Shown: positions 1 through 8,797, numbered from the stretch's first letter. The stretch: DNA of 64,000 nt from Ruegeria atlantica (GCA_013032095.1 WQBJ01000016.1:42451-106450); one strand, 5' to 3'. Notes: generated from the letters alone by a model not told the origin. Translations and numbers: made by a program.

Positions 1-73
1 CTGTTCCCAAAAGCGCTACGACTTGCGCCGCGAAAAGATGGCGAAAGGTACGGTCTTTAAGGATGTCAAACAT
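1..73 (-). CDS. MFS transporter, N-terminus only (cut by window edge)
   Basis: The first 24 codons of a gene running off the left edge on the minus strand are visible, reading MFDILKDRTFRHLFAAQVV followed by ALLGT. This matches the start of major facilitator superfamily exporters: a short charged leader (KDRTFRHLF) entering the first membrane helix. Its ATG lies one base beyond the stop of the CsoR-type repressor gene, so the two are almost certainly co-transcribed. A CsoR/RcnR repressor followed by an MFS exporter is a known arrangement for nickel/cobalt efflux (NreB type). That substrate is inference; the rest of the protein is outside the window. Confidence 0.6.
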   Translation of the reverse strand, partial: MFDILKDRTFRHLFAAQVVALLGT

Positions 74-74
74 T

Positions 75-332
75 TCAGAGATACCGGGAAATGGCGCGCA
101 ACTCGTCCAGATCATGGGAATTGTCGCCAGTAAGACAATGATCCATATGATCGTGAATCAAAATGCGCTTTGCGTTGGTTACGGCTTTTTCGACGGCATG
201 CATCTGCTGGGCGACCTCGACGCAAGGTTTGCCGTCTTCGATCATTGTAATGACAGACCGCAAATGCCCCTCGGCGCGTTTAAGCCGAGCTATAAGTGCG
301 GGGTGGGTTGCGTGTTTTTGTGGTTTTGCCAT
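75..332 (-). CDS. CsoR/RcnR-type metal-sensing repressor
   Basis: The 85-residue all-helical protein belongs to the CsoR/RcnR/FrmR (DUF156) family, which represses metal or formaldehyde detoxification genes and releases DNA on effector binding. The ligand triad is visible as Cys37, His62 and Cys66 (spacing 25 and 4), the Cys-His-Cys pattern of copper sensor CsoR and nickel sensor InrS; RcnR has His at the third position. His7 and His10 could add an N-terminal ligand. I chose the ATG at 332; an in-frame ATG at 338 is equally possible. The gene is followed by an MFS exporter and faces a His-rich protein and a HupE-type permease, which favours nickel or cobalt over copper. The metal itself cannot be read from sequence. 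Confidence 0.85.
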   Translation of the reverse strand: MAKPQKHATHPALIARLKRAEGHLRSVITMIEDGKPCVEVAQQMHAVEKAVTNAKRILIHDHMDHCLTGDNSHDLDELRAISRYL

Positions 333-343
333 ATACATCAGGA

Positions 344-362
344 TAACCCCCCTGGGGGGATA
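344..362. promoter_or_regulatory. CsoR/RcnR-type operator
   Basis: The site TAACCCCCCTGGGGGGATA has six C, one T and six G flanked by A/T-rich ends. It is symmetrical apart from one outer base pair. This is the classic G/C-tract operator form for type-I CsoR/RcnR repressors. It lies between the repressor gene and the divergent His-rich gene, so one site could control both transcripts. Confidence 0.8.
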
Positions 363-390
363 TAACAAGACCACAGAGGCACCCGAAAGC

Positions 391-744
391 TTGAGGGCAG
401 TTCAGAGATATACGCGGAATGCGATGGCAGCCTTTCTCTGCCTGTCAATGGTTGCGTGGTCACTGCAGCCAATTTCGGGCCACGCGCCGACTGTGATCGA
501 AACCGTGCAGGAGCATTTGCAGATAATTGCAGAACACGGGCACACCCACGGGTTTGAAGAAGATCTGTTGTGGGCGATGCACGGGCACAGTCATGATGGT
601 GCAGATCATGACCACAGCCAAATGGTTCTGCCTGAAACGGGTAATTCGCTTTCACTGGCCTCGTTCCGAGACGACTGGGCCTTGGACCCGGTGCCGAGCG
701 GGCCGTTCAGAAACAACGGTATAGAGCGACCTCCGCGCGTGTGA
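391..744 (+). CDS. His-rich secreted metal-binding protein
   Basis: The protein is small, about 117 residues from a TTG start at 391. That start gives a proper signal peptide, with an Arg-rich n-region (RAVQRYTRN) before a hydrophobic core. The ATG at 424 would leave the core without charged residues. The mature part carries dense histidine clusters (EHGHTHGFEE, HGHSHDGADHDHSQ), a composition typical of periplasmic nickel, cobalt or zinc binding. I recognise no named domain. It is the first gene downstream of the C6-T-G6 operator and precedes a HupE/UreJ permease, so it probably buffers or delivers the transported metal in the periplasm. Confidence 0.6.
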   Translation: MRAVQRYTRNAMAAFLCLSMVAWSLQPISGHAPTVIETVQEHLQIIAEHGHTHGFEEDLLWAMHGHSHDGADHDHSQMVLPETGNSLSLASFRDDWALDPVPSGPFRNNGIERPPRV

Positions 745-793
745 CGTCGCCCCAATCGGGGTTTTCGACATCACATAACAACGGAGATCATCC

Positions 794-1510
794 ATGAATC
801 TAATCTCTCGGGGTCTGGACAGGCGCGCGACGCTCCTGCTGGCCCTCATCATAACCAATCTGGCGCTGAGTACGTCTCAGGTGTTGGCTCATAACGTCAC
901 TGAAGGCGATGCAGGCTACATCCAGGAAATCTGGGGCGTGAACATCATCCCCTTCATGTATCTTGGGGCCAAGCATATGGTCACAGGCTACGATCACATC
1001 CTGTTCCTGCTTGGCGTTGTTTTCTTCCTATACCGAGCCAAGGATGTCGGCATCTATGTCAGCCTCTTTGCGGTCGGTCACTCGACGACAATGCTGTTGG
1101 GAGTGTGGTTCGGCTGGGGCGTAAACGCCTATATCGTTGACGCTATTATCGGCCTTTCGGTTGTCTACAAGGCGCTCGACAATCTCGGGGCATTCCAACG
1201 CTGGTTGGGATTCCAGCCAAATACCAAAGCTGCAACGCTGATTTTCGGTCTGTTCCACGGTATGGGGCTGGCAACCAAAATCCTCTACTATGATATCGCT
1301 CCGGAAGGGATTCTTGCCAATTTATTGGCGTTCAATGTGGGTGTGGAACTTGGCCAGCTCTCGGCCCTTGCGATCATCCTTATCGTCATGGGGTTCTGGC
1401 GAAAAAGCCCGTACTTCTTCCAGCAAGCATACAGCGTAAACGTCATCATGATGACTCTCGGGTTTATCCTGATGGGTTATCAGATCACCGGCTTTTTCGT
1501 CGCCGCGTAA
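794..1510 (+). CDS. HupE/UreJ-family membrane protein
   Basis: This is a 238-residue integral membrane protein with an N-terminal signal-like segment ending near VLAHN. It carries the HupE/UreJ hallmarks: GYDHILFLLGVVFFL, a GHSTT motif and GLFHGMGLA, with conserved His in each. Family members are linked to nickel or cobalt uptake for hydrogenase, urease or B12 enzymes. An RBS-like GGAG precedes the ATG. It sits 49 bp after the His-rich gene and 12 bp before the anchor-protein gene, so the three form an operon behind the CsoR-type operator. Whether it imports or exports metal is not evident. Confidence 0.85.
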   Translation: MNLISRGLDRRATLLLALIITNLALSTSQVLAHNVTEGDAGYIQEIWGVNIIPFMYLGAKHMVTGYDHILFLLGVVFFLYRAKDVGIYVSLFAVGHSTTMLLGVWFGWGVNAYIVDAIIGLSVVYKALDNLGAFQRWLGFQPNTKAATLIFGLFHGMGLATKILYYDIAPEGILANLLAFNVGVELGQLSALAIILIVMGFWRKSPYFFQQAYSVNVIMMTLGFILMGYQITGFFVAA

Positions 1511-1522
1511 CGGAGTTCAGAA

Positions 1523-2134
1523 ATGTTCAACACAGAAAGACCAAGTCTTGGGGAACTGCCAAGCTCGGCACAACTTATCCGCTCGACCGTCATTGCAGGT
1601 GCATCCGCCGCCGTGATCCTTGTCACGGTGGTTCTGCCGGCCGAATACGGGATCGACCTGACCGGAATGGGCCGTGTGCTCGGGCTGCAAGAGATGGGTG
1701 AAATCAAAACGCAGCTTGCAGACGAGGCCGAAGCCGACCGGCAACTTGAAAACCAGGATCAGTCGAGCTTGCTGAACGACGTTCTTGGCCTGTTTGTCGG
1801 GTCGGCGTATGCGCAAGAAGCCGAGGTCTGGCAGGATGAAACCAGCTTTACTCTCACACCTGGAGAGTCGGCTGAGTGGAAGCTGGTCATGGAGGAAGGC
1901 GTGACGGCTGAGTATCGCATGGTGGTGACGGATGGTCGGGTAAATTTCGACCTGCATGGACACGGCGGCGGGCAGTCGATCACCTATGAAAAGGGGCGCG
2001 GATCGACTGGTGCCGAAGGTACCATTGAAGCGGCCTTTGCCGGTGAGCATGGCTGGTTCTGGCGCAACCGTGACTCTGATGACGTGTCAGTCATGGTACA
2101 GGTTCGCGGCGACTACAGCGAAATCGTCGAGTAA
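1523..2134 (+). CDS. Membrane-anchored periplasmic protein of the HupE cluster
   Basis: The 203-residue protein has one transmembrane segment near residues 25-40 (VIAGASAAVILVTVVLP), then a charged helical linker (GEIKTQLADEAEADRQ). A second hydrophobic stretch ends AYAQEAE and resembles an internal signal-peptide junction. The C-terminal beta-rich domain has many acidic residues and one HGHGGG motif. Proteins of this build follow HupE/UreJ genes in Rhodobacteraceae and are usually called transmembrane anchor proteins; no biochemical role is established. It lies 12 bp downstream of the permease gene and is followed by a terminator-like hairpin. Confidence 0.65.
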   Translation: MFNTERPSLGELPSSAQLIRSTVIAGASAAVILVTVVLPAEYGIDLTGMGRVLGLQEMGEIKTQLADEAEADRQLENQDQSSLLNDVLGLFVGSAYAQEAEVWQDETSFTLTPGESAEWKLVMEEGVTAEYRMVVTDGRVNFDLHGHGGGQSITYEKGRGSTGAEGTIEAAFAGEHGWFWRNRDSDDVSVMVQVRGDYSEIVE

Positions 2135-2143
2135 ACAAAGCAA

Positions 2144-2172
2144 GCCGCCGCATAGATATCCTGTGCGGCGGC
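2144..2172 (+). terminator. Hairpin after the metal operon
   Basis: A perfect 9-bp stem (GCCGCCGCA / TGCGGCGGC) encloses an 11-nt loop, 9 bp after the anchor-protein stop. There is no T-run, so it is a weak intrinsic terminator or a 3'-end stabiliser. Confidence 0.5.
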
Positions 2173-2269
2173 CCAACTGAGCCGTCCGATTCACATCACA
2201 ATGTTGGAAGACCTAATGACTTAATAGACCCTTTGCCCAAGCACACAGTCAGGGTAGCAAATCAGAGCG

Positions 2270-2926
2270 CTACTCGGATGCGCTCTTCAAAGACGCCATT
2301 AAGTTGTGGAACTTTTCTCCCTGCACCGCGACATGAGTGCGTAGCGCATTTGCCGTTTCTTCAGGGTTGCCTCTGTCGAGAGCCCGCACAATATCCTCAT
2401 GCTCGGACATCGACTGTCCCATGCGGCCCCGAAACCGAAGCTGTTGTCGCCGGAAGGGTTTGAGCCTTCTGTGTAGCTTGGACGCCTCTTGTGCCAGAAA
2501 CGAATTGCCTGACTGGTCGTATATGATTCGATGGAAACGCTCGTTTTCCAGGTAGTACGTATCTGGGTCACCGGCATCGACGGCATCCTGACATCTTGCG
2601 TTGGCGTCAGCTAGGTCTTTCAAAGCCTCATCAGAAATACGCATTGCGGCAAGTCGGCCGCAAACGGCTTCGAGCTCGGCCATGACCTCGAACATCTCCA
2701 TCAATTCTACGGGGCCAGGCTGTCTGACAAAAGCACCCCGCCGTGGTATCAGATCGACCAGCCCTGACAGGGCAAGCCTCTGGAATGCTTCCCTAAGTGG
2801 CGTTCTGGAAACTCCGAATTGCTCGGCCAGTTTGACTTCATCCAGACGGTCACCGTCCGAAAATGTCCCGTCAAAGATCAGCTCTTCTAAATCCTGAGCG
2901 ATGGTATCGGCAAGTCGTTGGTCCAT
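2270..2926 (-). CDS. GntR/FCD-family regulator of the malonate cluster
   Basis: The 218-residue regulator has an N-terminal winged helix (VKLAEQFGVSRTPLREAFQRLA, about residues 28-50) and a C-terminal all-helical FCD ligand domain. This is the FadR subfamily architecture, whose effectors are commonly small carboxylic acids. It is transcribed divergently from the TRAP-matA-matB operon. A perfect palindrome TTGTATACAA lies in the shared intergenic region. In rhizobial mat loci the local regulator MatR is of the same family and responds to malonate, so that role is the best inference here. Confidence 0.85.
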   Translation of the reverse strand: MDQRLADTIAQDLEELIFDGTFSDGDRLDEVKLAEQFGVSRTPLREAFQRLALSGLVDLIPRRGAFVRQPGPVELMEMFEVMAELEAVCGRLAAMRISDEALKDLADANARCQDAVDAGDPDTYYLENERFHRIIYDQSGNSFLAQEASKLHRRLKPFRRQQLRFRGRMGQSMSEHEDIVRALDRGNPEETANALRTHVAVQGEKFHNLMASLKSASE

Positions 2927-2974
2927 GGCGTTCTGTTTTACTCACGATCGAGTGAGAACTCAAGAATTCAAATC

Positions 2975-3019
2975 TTGTATACAAAAACGTTGACTTAAAA
3001 AACATAACGGCATTATGCT
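2975..3019 (+). promoter_or_regulatory. Operator and promoter of the malonate operon
   Basis: The perfect palindrome TTGTATACAA (2975-2984) has the GTATAC core typical of FadR/GntR operators. Five bases downstream is a -35-like TTGACT (2990-2995), then an 18-bp spacer and a -10-like TATGCT (3014-3019). The layout is consistent with control of the plus-strand operon by the divergent GntR protein. Confidence 0.55.
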
Positions 3020-3063
3020 TCTGCTCATCCCCGGCAAGTCCGGGTTAAAAAAGGGAGGAGAAT

Positions 3064-4050
3064 ATGAAAACCATGTTCAAAACAGCCGTCGCTGCTTTGG
3101 CGCTTGCATCCGCAGGCACCTTGGGTTCCGCAGAAGAGCTGCGCCTATCTCATCAGTGGTCGAACAAAGACATCCGTCATCAGGTCGCACAAATCGTGGC
3201 CGATGAGGTCGCAGCGGCCGATGTCGATCTGGAAATCAAGATTTTCGGCTCGAAATCGTTGTTCAAACCGCGCGAGCAGTACAAGCCGCTTAGCCGAGGG
3301 CAACTGGATATGACCGTTTTGCCGCTCAGCTATGCCGGAGGCCAACAGCCCGCATATAACCTGACTTTGATGCCTGGTCTGGTGAAAAACCACGATCACG
3401 CTGCCCGTTTGGCCGACTCTCCGTTTATGGAAGCGTTGGAAGAGAAGATGGCCGAAGATGACGTGATGGTGCTGGTCCACGGTTACCTGGCCGGTGGCTT
3501 CGCGGGCAAAGATAAGTGCATCACCAAGCCAGAAGACGTAGCCGGTCTACAAACCCGAGCGGCAGGCAAGTCGTTCGAACAGATGCTGGCCGGAGCTGAA
3601 GCCTCAATCGCGTCAATGGCATCTTCGGAAATCTACAACGCGATGCAGACCGGTGTTCTTCAGGCTGCCAATACCTCGTCCTCGTCCTTTGTCAGTTATC
3701 GCATCTACGAACAGGTCAGCTGCTATACCCCGGCGGGAGATGTGGCGCTGTGGTTCATGTATCAGCCGCTGCTTATGAATAAGTCCACTTTCGACGGGTT
3801 GAGCGAAGATCAGCAGGCCGCACTGCTGGCCGCGTCTGAGAAAGCGCAGGCCTACTATCTGGAAGAGGCCAAGAAACAGGATGCCAACTCCGCCAAGGTG
3901 TTTGAAGAGGCTGGCGTCGAAATCGCCGAAATGACACCAAAGGATTTCGAAGCCTGGCGCGCGCTTGCGATGGAAACCTCGTACAAAGCCTTCGTGGAAG
4001 AGGTTCCTGACGGGCAGGACCTGCTGGACAAGGCTCTGGCGGTCGAGTGA
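3064..4050 (+). CDS. TRAP solute-binding protein, probable malonate receptor (MatP type)
   Basis: The 328-residue DctP-family periplasmic protein has a signal peptide (KTAVAALALASAGTLGSAEE) and the conserved R-x-A-x-G stretch (LQTRAAGKSFEQMLAG) that positions the carboxylate-binding Arg. A strong RBS (GGGAGGAG) precedes ATG 3064. TRAP receptors capture carboxylates and pass them to the Q/M membrane pair. The next four genes encode the Q and M subunits, malonyl-CoA decarboxylase and malonyl-CoA synthetase, so malonate is the likely ligand, as for MatPQM of Sinorhizobium. A hairpin follows the stop, which may raise receptor over membrane subunits. Confidence 0.85.
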   Translation: MKTMFKTAVAALALASAGTLGSAEELRLSHQWSNKDIRHQVAQIVADEVAAADVDLEIKIFGSKSLFKPREQYKPLSRGQLDMTVLPLSYAGGQQPAYNLTLMPGLVKNHDHAARLADSPFMEALEEKMAEDDVMVLVHGYLAGGFAGKDKCITKPEDVAGLQTRAAGKSFEQMLAGAEASIASMASSEIYNAMQTGVLQAANTSSSSFVSYRIYEQVSCYTPAGDVALWFMYQPLLMNKSTFDGLSEDQQAALLAASEKAQAYYLEEAKKQDANSAKVFEEAGVEIAEMTPKDFEAWRALAMETSYKAFVEEVPDGQDLLDKALAVE

Positions 4051-4063
4051 CCCTCCCTTGCCT

Positions 4064-4083
4064 GGGCGGCCCTGCTGCCGCCC
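4064..4083 (+). other. Hairpin between TRAP receptor and membrane genes
   Basis: A perfect 7-bp GC stem (GGGCGGC / GCCGCCC) encloses a 6-nt loop, 13 bp after the receptor stop and before the Q-subunit gene. No T-run follows. It is probably an mRNA 3'-end stabiliser or partial terminator. Confidence 0.5.
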
Positions 4084-4143
4084 GGCACCTGATCTCAGTT
4101 CTGATCTTCAGATTCAATTGCATCTCAATCACAGGAGGCGCAA

Positions 4144-4686
4144 ATGGCTGGCCATAGCTCTGCCGTTGCTTCCCACACCGGGAACAATCCCTTCCTTCGC
4201 TTTGTCGCCGCGCTTTCAACTCTGGCCGGATGGTGTTCCGCAGCTATGATCGTCGCTGCCGTCGCCATCACTTGCCAGATGATCGTTGTGCGCTTTGTCT
4301 TGAATGGTTCGACCATCTGGCAAACCGAAGCTGTCATCTATCTGGTCATCGCCGCCACATTGGTTGGGTTACCTTATGTGCAGCGCCTGCGCGGGCATGT
4401 GAATGTAGACCTGATCCCAATCTCGCTGGCCCCGCGGGCGCGGTTTTTCATGGCGATCCTGACCTCGGTCCTGTCCATCGCCATCGTCTCGGTCATGCTG
4501 TTCTACGGCTACGAGTACTGGCACTTCGCATGGGAGCGTGGCTGGAAGTCCGACACCGTTTGGGGTGTTCGCCTGTGGATTCCCTACCTGTCCATCCCGG
4601 TCGGTTTTGGACTGCTGCTTTTGCAACTGATTGCCGACCTCGTCGCCGTCCTATTGGGCATCGATAAACCCTTCGGACTGGAGTAA
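4144..4686 (+). CDS. TRAP small permease (DctQ family)
   Basis: The 180-residue membrane protein has about four hydrophobic segments, including AAMIVAAVAITCQMIVVRFV and the WQTEAVIYLVIAATLVGLPYV segment that carries the DctQ signature. It ends five bases before the large permease start. The small subunit is required for TRAP function and contacts the large subunit. An AGGAGG RBS lies just upstream of ATG 4144. Confidence 0.9.
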   Translation: MAGHSSAVASHTGNNPFLRFVAALSTLAGWCSAAMIVAAVAITCQMIVVRFVLNGSTIWQTEAVIYLVIAATLVGLPYVQRLRGHVNVDLIPISLAPRARFFMAILTSVLSIAIVSVMLFYGYEYWHFAWERGWKSDTVWGVRLWIPYLSIPVGFGLLLLQLIADLVAVLLGIDKPFGLE

Positions 4687-4691
4687 AGCCG

Positions 4692-6008
4692 ATGGATCCC
4701 CTTCTGCTCGGCGCTATTGTCGCCATCGCCACCATCCTTGTTCTGTTCTCGGGCGTATCGGTCGCCATCGGTCTGCTGATCGTCTCGGCCGGTTTCCTAA
4801 TCGTCTTCGACGGCCCCCGGTCGCTGGAACTGATGCCGGAAATCCTGTTCGGCAAACTGGACAACTTTGCCCTTCTGTCGATCCCGATGTTCATCATCAT
4901 GGGGGCTTCGATAGCCTCAACGAGGGCAGGGGCGGACCTGTACGAAGCCCTCGAACGCTGGCTGACCCGTATCCCCGGTGGGCTGGTCGTGTCAAATCTT
5001 GGCGCTTGCGCCCTGTTCGCCGCCATGTCGGGGTCGTCGCCTGCGACCTGCGCCGCCATCGGCAAGATGGGTATCCCCGAGATGCGCAAACGCGGTTATC
5101 CCGATGGTGTTGCCGCCGGTTCCATCGCCGCAGGTGGCACGCTTGGCATTCTGATCCCGCCTTCGGTCACCATGATCGTCTACGGCATCGCGACCGAGAC
5201 CTCGATTGGCCGTCTGTTCCTGGCCGGCGTAATCCCCGGCCTGATGCTGGTGGGTCTGTTCATGGCCTGGTCGCTGTATTCGACCTGGAAGTCCGGAGAC
5301 GCCACCCGTCTTGGCTCAGGCAGCTACACCTGGGGTGAACGGTTCGAAATTCTACCCCGAGTGCTGCCTTTCCTCGGCATTATTCTGGGTGTGCTATATG
5401 CCATGTATGGTGGCATCGCCACGCCGTCGGAAACGGCCGCCGTTGGTGCACTACTCTGCCTGATGATCGCGATGATCATTTACAAACTGTGGAACCCCAA
5501 GGACATCTGGGTAGTGCTGCGTGACAGCACGAAAGAAAGCGTGATGATCCTGTTCATCATCGCGGCTGCCGGTGTGTTCTCGTACATGCTCAGCTCGCTG
5601 TTTATCACCCAGGCAATTGCAGAATGGATCGGCACTCTGGACGTGAACCGCTGGGTACTGATGGGCGCGGTCAACGTGTTCCTGCTGATCGCCGGGTTTT
5701 TCTTGCCGCCCGTTGCGGTGATCCTGATGGCGGCACCAATCCTGTTGCCCATCATCACCACCGCTGGTTTTGATCCGATCTGGTTCGCGGTCGTTTTGAC
5801 CATCAACATGGAGATCGGCCTGATCTCACCCCCGGTTGGCCTGAACCTCTATGTGATCAACGGCATCGCGCCCGACATCTCTCTGAAAACCATCCTGACC
5901 GGCTCGCTGCCTTTCGTGGCCTGCATGGTGATCGCGATTATCCTGCTGTGCCTGTTCCCGGGCTTGGCGACTTGGCTGCCCGATCTGGTGATGGGGGCAG
6001 CAGTATGA
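4692..6008 (+). CDS. TRAP large permease (DctM family)
   Basis: The 438-residue, highly hydrophobic protein is the transport subunit of the sodium-driven TRAP carrier. DctM hallmarks are visible: IPMFIIMGASI, SGSSPATCAAIGKMGIPEM and GGTLGILIPPSVTMIVYG in the first half, and the repeat-like EIGLISPPVGLNLYVINGI in the second. Its stop overlaps the matA start in an ATGA arrangement, so translation of the two is coupled and the substrate very likely feeds the malonyl-CoA enzymes. Confidence 0.9.
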   Translation: MDPLLLGAIVAIATILVLFSGVSVAIGLLIVSAGFLIVFDGPRSLELMPEILFGKLDNFALLSIPMFIIMGASIASTRAGADLYEALERWLTRIPGGLVVSNLGACALFAAMSGSSPATCAAIGKMGIPEMRKRGYPDGVAAGSIAAGGTLGILIPPSVTMIVYGIATETSIGRLFLAGVIPGLMLVGLFMAWSLYSTWKSGDATRLGSGSYTWGERFEILPRVLPFLGIILGVLYAMYGGIATPSETAAVGALLCLMIAMIIYKLWNPKDIWVVLRDSTKESVMILFIIAAAGVFSYMLSSLFITQAIAEWIGTLDVNRWVLMGAVNVFLLIAGFFLPPVAVILMAAPILLPIITTAGFDPIWFAVVLTINMEIGLISPPVGLNLYVINGIAPDISLKTILTGSLPFVACMVIAIILLCLFPGLATWLPDLVMGAAV

Positions 6009-7264
6009 CCCTGTTCGCCGATCTTCTCTCAACTGTGTTCGAACGGCGTCATCGTCGGGACACGGCTGGGGCTGCCCTCGACGGTCGCCCGCTGACCGAA
6101 CTGGCCGATGCGCTTGTAGGGTCGGCTGGAGAAACCTCCGGATTGGCGTTGGCCGAAGAGATTCTTACCCGGTTCGATACGCTGAGCGATAACGAAAAGC
6201 TCGAATTCTTCCGCTATCTCGCTTCGGCCATGAATATCGACCCCGAGGCGGTGCGCTCGTCTCTGGACGAGTACGAGCGAAACCCATCAAAGGCGACTTA
6301 TCGCAGTTTTGCCGCAGCGGCAGAGCCTGCGCGGCAGGAATTGATCCGCCGCCTAAACCGGGTGCCAGGCGCCACTGGCGCTCTGGTTCAGATGCGCGCC
6401 GATCTGCTCCGATTGAGCGGTAAAGAGCCCGAGTTGCAGGCGCTGGATCTGGACTTCCGCCACTTGTTCGCTAGTTGGTTCAACCGCGGCTTCCTGGTGC
6501 TGCGACCGATCAACTGGGAAAGTCCGGCGCATATTCTGGAAAAGATCATCGCCTATGAGGCGGTGCATGCGATCGACAGCTGGGACGACCTACGCCGTAG
6601 GCTGGAACCAACCGACCGGCGATGCTTTGCCTTCTTCCACCCTTCGATGCCAGATGAACCACTGATTTTTGTCGAAGTGGCCCTCAACAGTGGCATTCCT
6701 GGATCGGTTCAGGCACTGCTGGCAGAAGACCGTGATCCCCTGCCCGAAGACCATGCTGATACGGCAGTGTTCTACTCGATCTCCAATTGTCAGGCAGGGC
6801 TTGCCAGCATCTCGTTCGGCAACTCGCTCATCAAGCAGGTGGCCTCAGACCTCGCGGCAGAACTGACGGGGCTGAAGACCTTTGTCACCCTCTCTCCTAT
6901 TCCGGGACTGACCAAATGGCTGTCGCAAGAGGGCATCGAATGGGACATCGAAAAGCCCGATCAGATGAAGGCGTTTGCAGCGCATTACCTGCTGAACGCC
7001 AAACGCCGTGGTGATCTGCCGTTCGATCCGGTGGCCCGGTTTCATCTGGGTAACGGCGCGCTTGTTCATGCGGTCCATGCCGATGCCGATACCTCGGACA
7101 AAGGTCGGGCGCAGTCCGGCGGCACCATGGTCAACTATCTCTATGACCTTGGTCGCGTAGCCCAGAACCACGAGCAGTTCGCCAATACCCGCGAGGTCAT
7201 CGCCTCGTCCGAGGCCAAATCGCTTGCCGCGTCGGCCTCTCTCTCCACGACACAGGAAAGGTAA
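6005..7264 (+). CDS. matA: Malonyl-CoA decarboxylase
   Basis: The 419-residue protein converts malonyl-CoA to acetyl-CoA and CO2. Family blocks are present: the helical N-terminal domain, FFHPSMPDEPLIFVEVAL, FYSISNCQAGLASISFGN, LSPIPGLTKWL and the near-C-terminal FHLGNGALVHAVH with the likely catalytic His. I set the start at ATG 6005, which overlaps the preceding stop; an upstream in-frame start at 5948 would lie inside the permease gene. With MatB it forms the two-step malonate to acetyl-CoA route. Confidence 0.92.
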   Translation: MTLFADLLSTVFERRHRRDTAGAALDGRPLTELADALVGSAGETSGLALAEEILTRFDTLSDNEKLEFFRYLASAMNIDPEAVRSSLDEYERNPSKATYRSFAAAAEPARQELIRRLNRVPGATGALVQMRADLLRLSGKEPELQALDLDFRHLFASWFNRGFLVLRPINWESPAHILEKIIAYEAVHAIDSWDDLRRRLEPTDRRCFAFFHPSMPDEPLIFVEVALNSGIPGSVQALLAEDRDPLPEDHADTAVFYSISNCQAGLASISFGNSLIKQVASDLAAELTGLKTFVTLSPIPGLTKWLSQEGIEWDIEKPDQMKAFAAHYLLNAKRRGDLPFDPVARFHLGNGALVHAVHADADTSDKGRAQSGGTMVNYLYDLGRVAQNHEQFANTREVIASSEAKSLAASASLSTTQER

Positions 7265-7269
7265 CCCTT

Positions 7270-8784
7270 ATGGCCAATCCTCTCTATGACGGTTTGTTCG
7301 GCGCTCATGCCGGTAAAGACACACCTTTTTTGCATTTGCTCGACGGAACGACCATCACCCACCAGGACTTCCTGAGCACCGCCGCGCAGATTGCCCATGT
7401 GGTAACACAGCTGGGACTGAAGCCCGGTGACCGGGTCGCGGCGCAGATCGAGAAGTCACCCGAGGCGCTGGCTCTCTATGCTGCCTGCACGCAGGCCGGA
7501 CTTGTATTCCTGCCGCTCAACACCGCCTATACAGTGGATGAGCTAACTTATTTCATCGAAAATAGCGGCGCCTCGTTGATCGTCTGTGACAGCAGAAGCG
7601 AAGGGAAACTCGCCCCTGTTGGTGCTCAGCTTGGCGCGAAAGTGGAAACCTTGAACGCCGATGGCAGCGGCAGCCTGATGGATCAGGCCGCAGCCATGCC
7701 AGCCAGTTTTGAAACCGTTGATCGCGACAGTGACGATCTGGCGGCGTTCCTTTACACCTCGGGAACGACGGGCCGCTCGAAAGGCGCGATGCTGACCCAG
7801 AACAACTTGTTGTCGAATGCACAAACGCTGGTCGAGGAATGGCGTTTTACATCCGACGACGTGCTGCTGCACGCGCTGCCGATTTTTCACACTCACGGTC
7901 TATTTGTGGCAACCAATGTCACACTGGCTGCGGGCAGCAGCATCATATTCATGCCCAAGTTCGATCTGGATGAGATCACCGGGCGGATGTCACAGGCCAC
8001 GACCATGATGGGCGTGCCGACCTTCTATACCCGCCTGCTGGACGATGACCGTTTCACCAAGGAACTCGCCGCGCATATGCGCTTGTTCGTGTCAGGCTCG
8101 GCCCCGTTGTTGGCGGAAACTCACGTGCAATTCGAAGAGCGCATAGGCCATCGCATCCTTGAACGTTATGGCATGACCGAGACCAACATGAACACCTCGA
8201 ACCCCTATGATGGCGACCGCCGCGCAGGCACGGTGGGTTTTCCACTGCCCGGGGTCGAACTGAAAATCTGTGACTCTGATGGCAATGCCCTTCCGCAGGG
8301 GGAGATCGGAGAGATCGAGGTACGCGGACCCAACGTGTTCAAGGGCTATTGGCAGATGCCGGAAAAAACCGCCGCCGAACTGCGCGAGAATGGGTTCTTC
8401 ATCACCGGAGATCTGGGCCGCATTGACGAGGATGGTTATGTCCATATTGTTGGCCGCAATAAAGACCTGATCATCTCGGGCGGCTACAACATCTATCCCA
8501 AAGAAATCGAGCTTGTGCTGGATGACCAGCCCGGTGTGCTGGAAAGCGCGGTAGTGGGCGTACCCCACCCCGACTTCGGCGAGACGGTTCTTGGCGTGAT
8601 TGTTGCCGAGCCGGGCGAGACCCCGGACCTTGAAGAGATGAAAGCTGCAGTTTGCAAAAGCCTCGCGCGTTTCAAGCATCCCCGTCAGTTGATCCTGTTG
8701 GATGAACTGCCCCGGAACACCATGGGCAAGGTCCAAAAGAACATCCTTCGCGACCAGTACAAGGATCTGTTCGTGGCTGCGTAG
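7270..8784 (+). CDS. matB: Malonyl-CoA synthetase (malonate-CoA ligase)
   Basis: The 504-residue AMP-forming acyl-CoA ligase has the ATP motif YTSGTTGRSKGAM, the YGMTETN adenylate motif, the hinge region GRNKDLIISGGYNIYPKEIE and the catalytic C-terminal lysine in NTMGKVQKN. Size and position directly after matA identify it as MatB, which activates malonate with ATP and CoA. It starts five bases after the matA stop and is the last gene of the operon; a perfect 10-bp hairpin follows. Confidence 0.92.
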   Translation: MANPLYDGLFGAHAGKDTPFLHLLDGTTITHQDFLSTAAQIAHVVTQLGLKPGDRVAAQIEKSPEALALYAACTQAGLVFLPLNTAYTVDELTYFIENSGASLIVCDSRSEGKLAPVGAQLGAKVETLNADGSGSLMDQAAAMPASFETVDRDSDDLAAFLYTSGTTGRSKGAMLTQNNLLSNAQTLVEEWRFTSDDVLLHALPIFHTHGLFVATNVTLAAGSSIIFMPKFDLDEITGRMSQATTMMGVPTFYTRLLDDDRFTKELAAHMRLFVSGSAPLLAETHVQFEERIGHRILERYGMTETNMNTSNPYDGDRRAGTVGFPLPGVELKICDSDGNALPQGEIGEIEVRGPNVFKGYWQMPEKTAAELRENGFFITGDLGRIDEDGYVHIVGRNKDLIISGGYNIYPKEIELVLDDQPGVLESAVVGVPHPDFGETVLGVIVAEPGETPDLEEMKAAVCKSLARFKHPRQLILLDELPRNTMGKVQKNILRDQYKDLFVAA

Positions 8785-8797
8785 GTGTACGCTCCCC

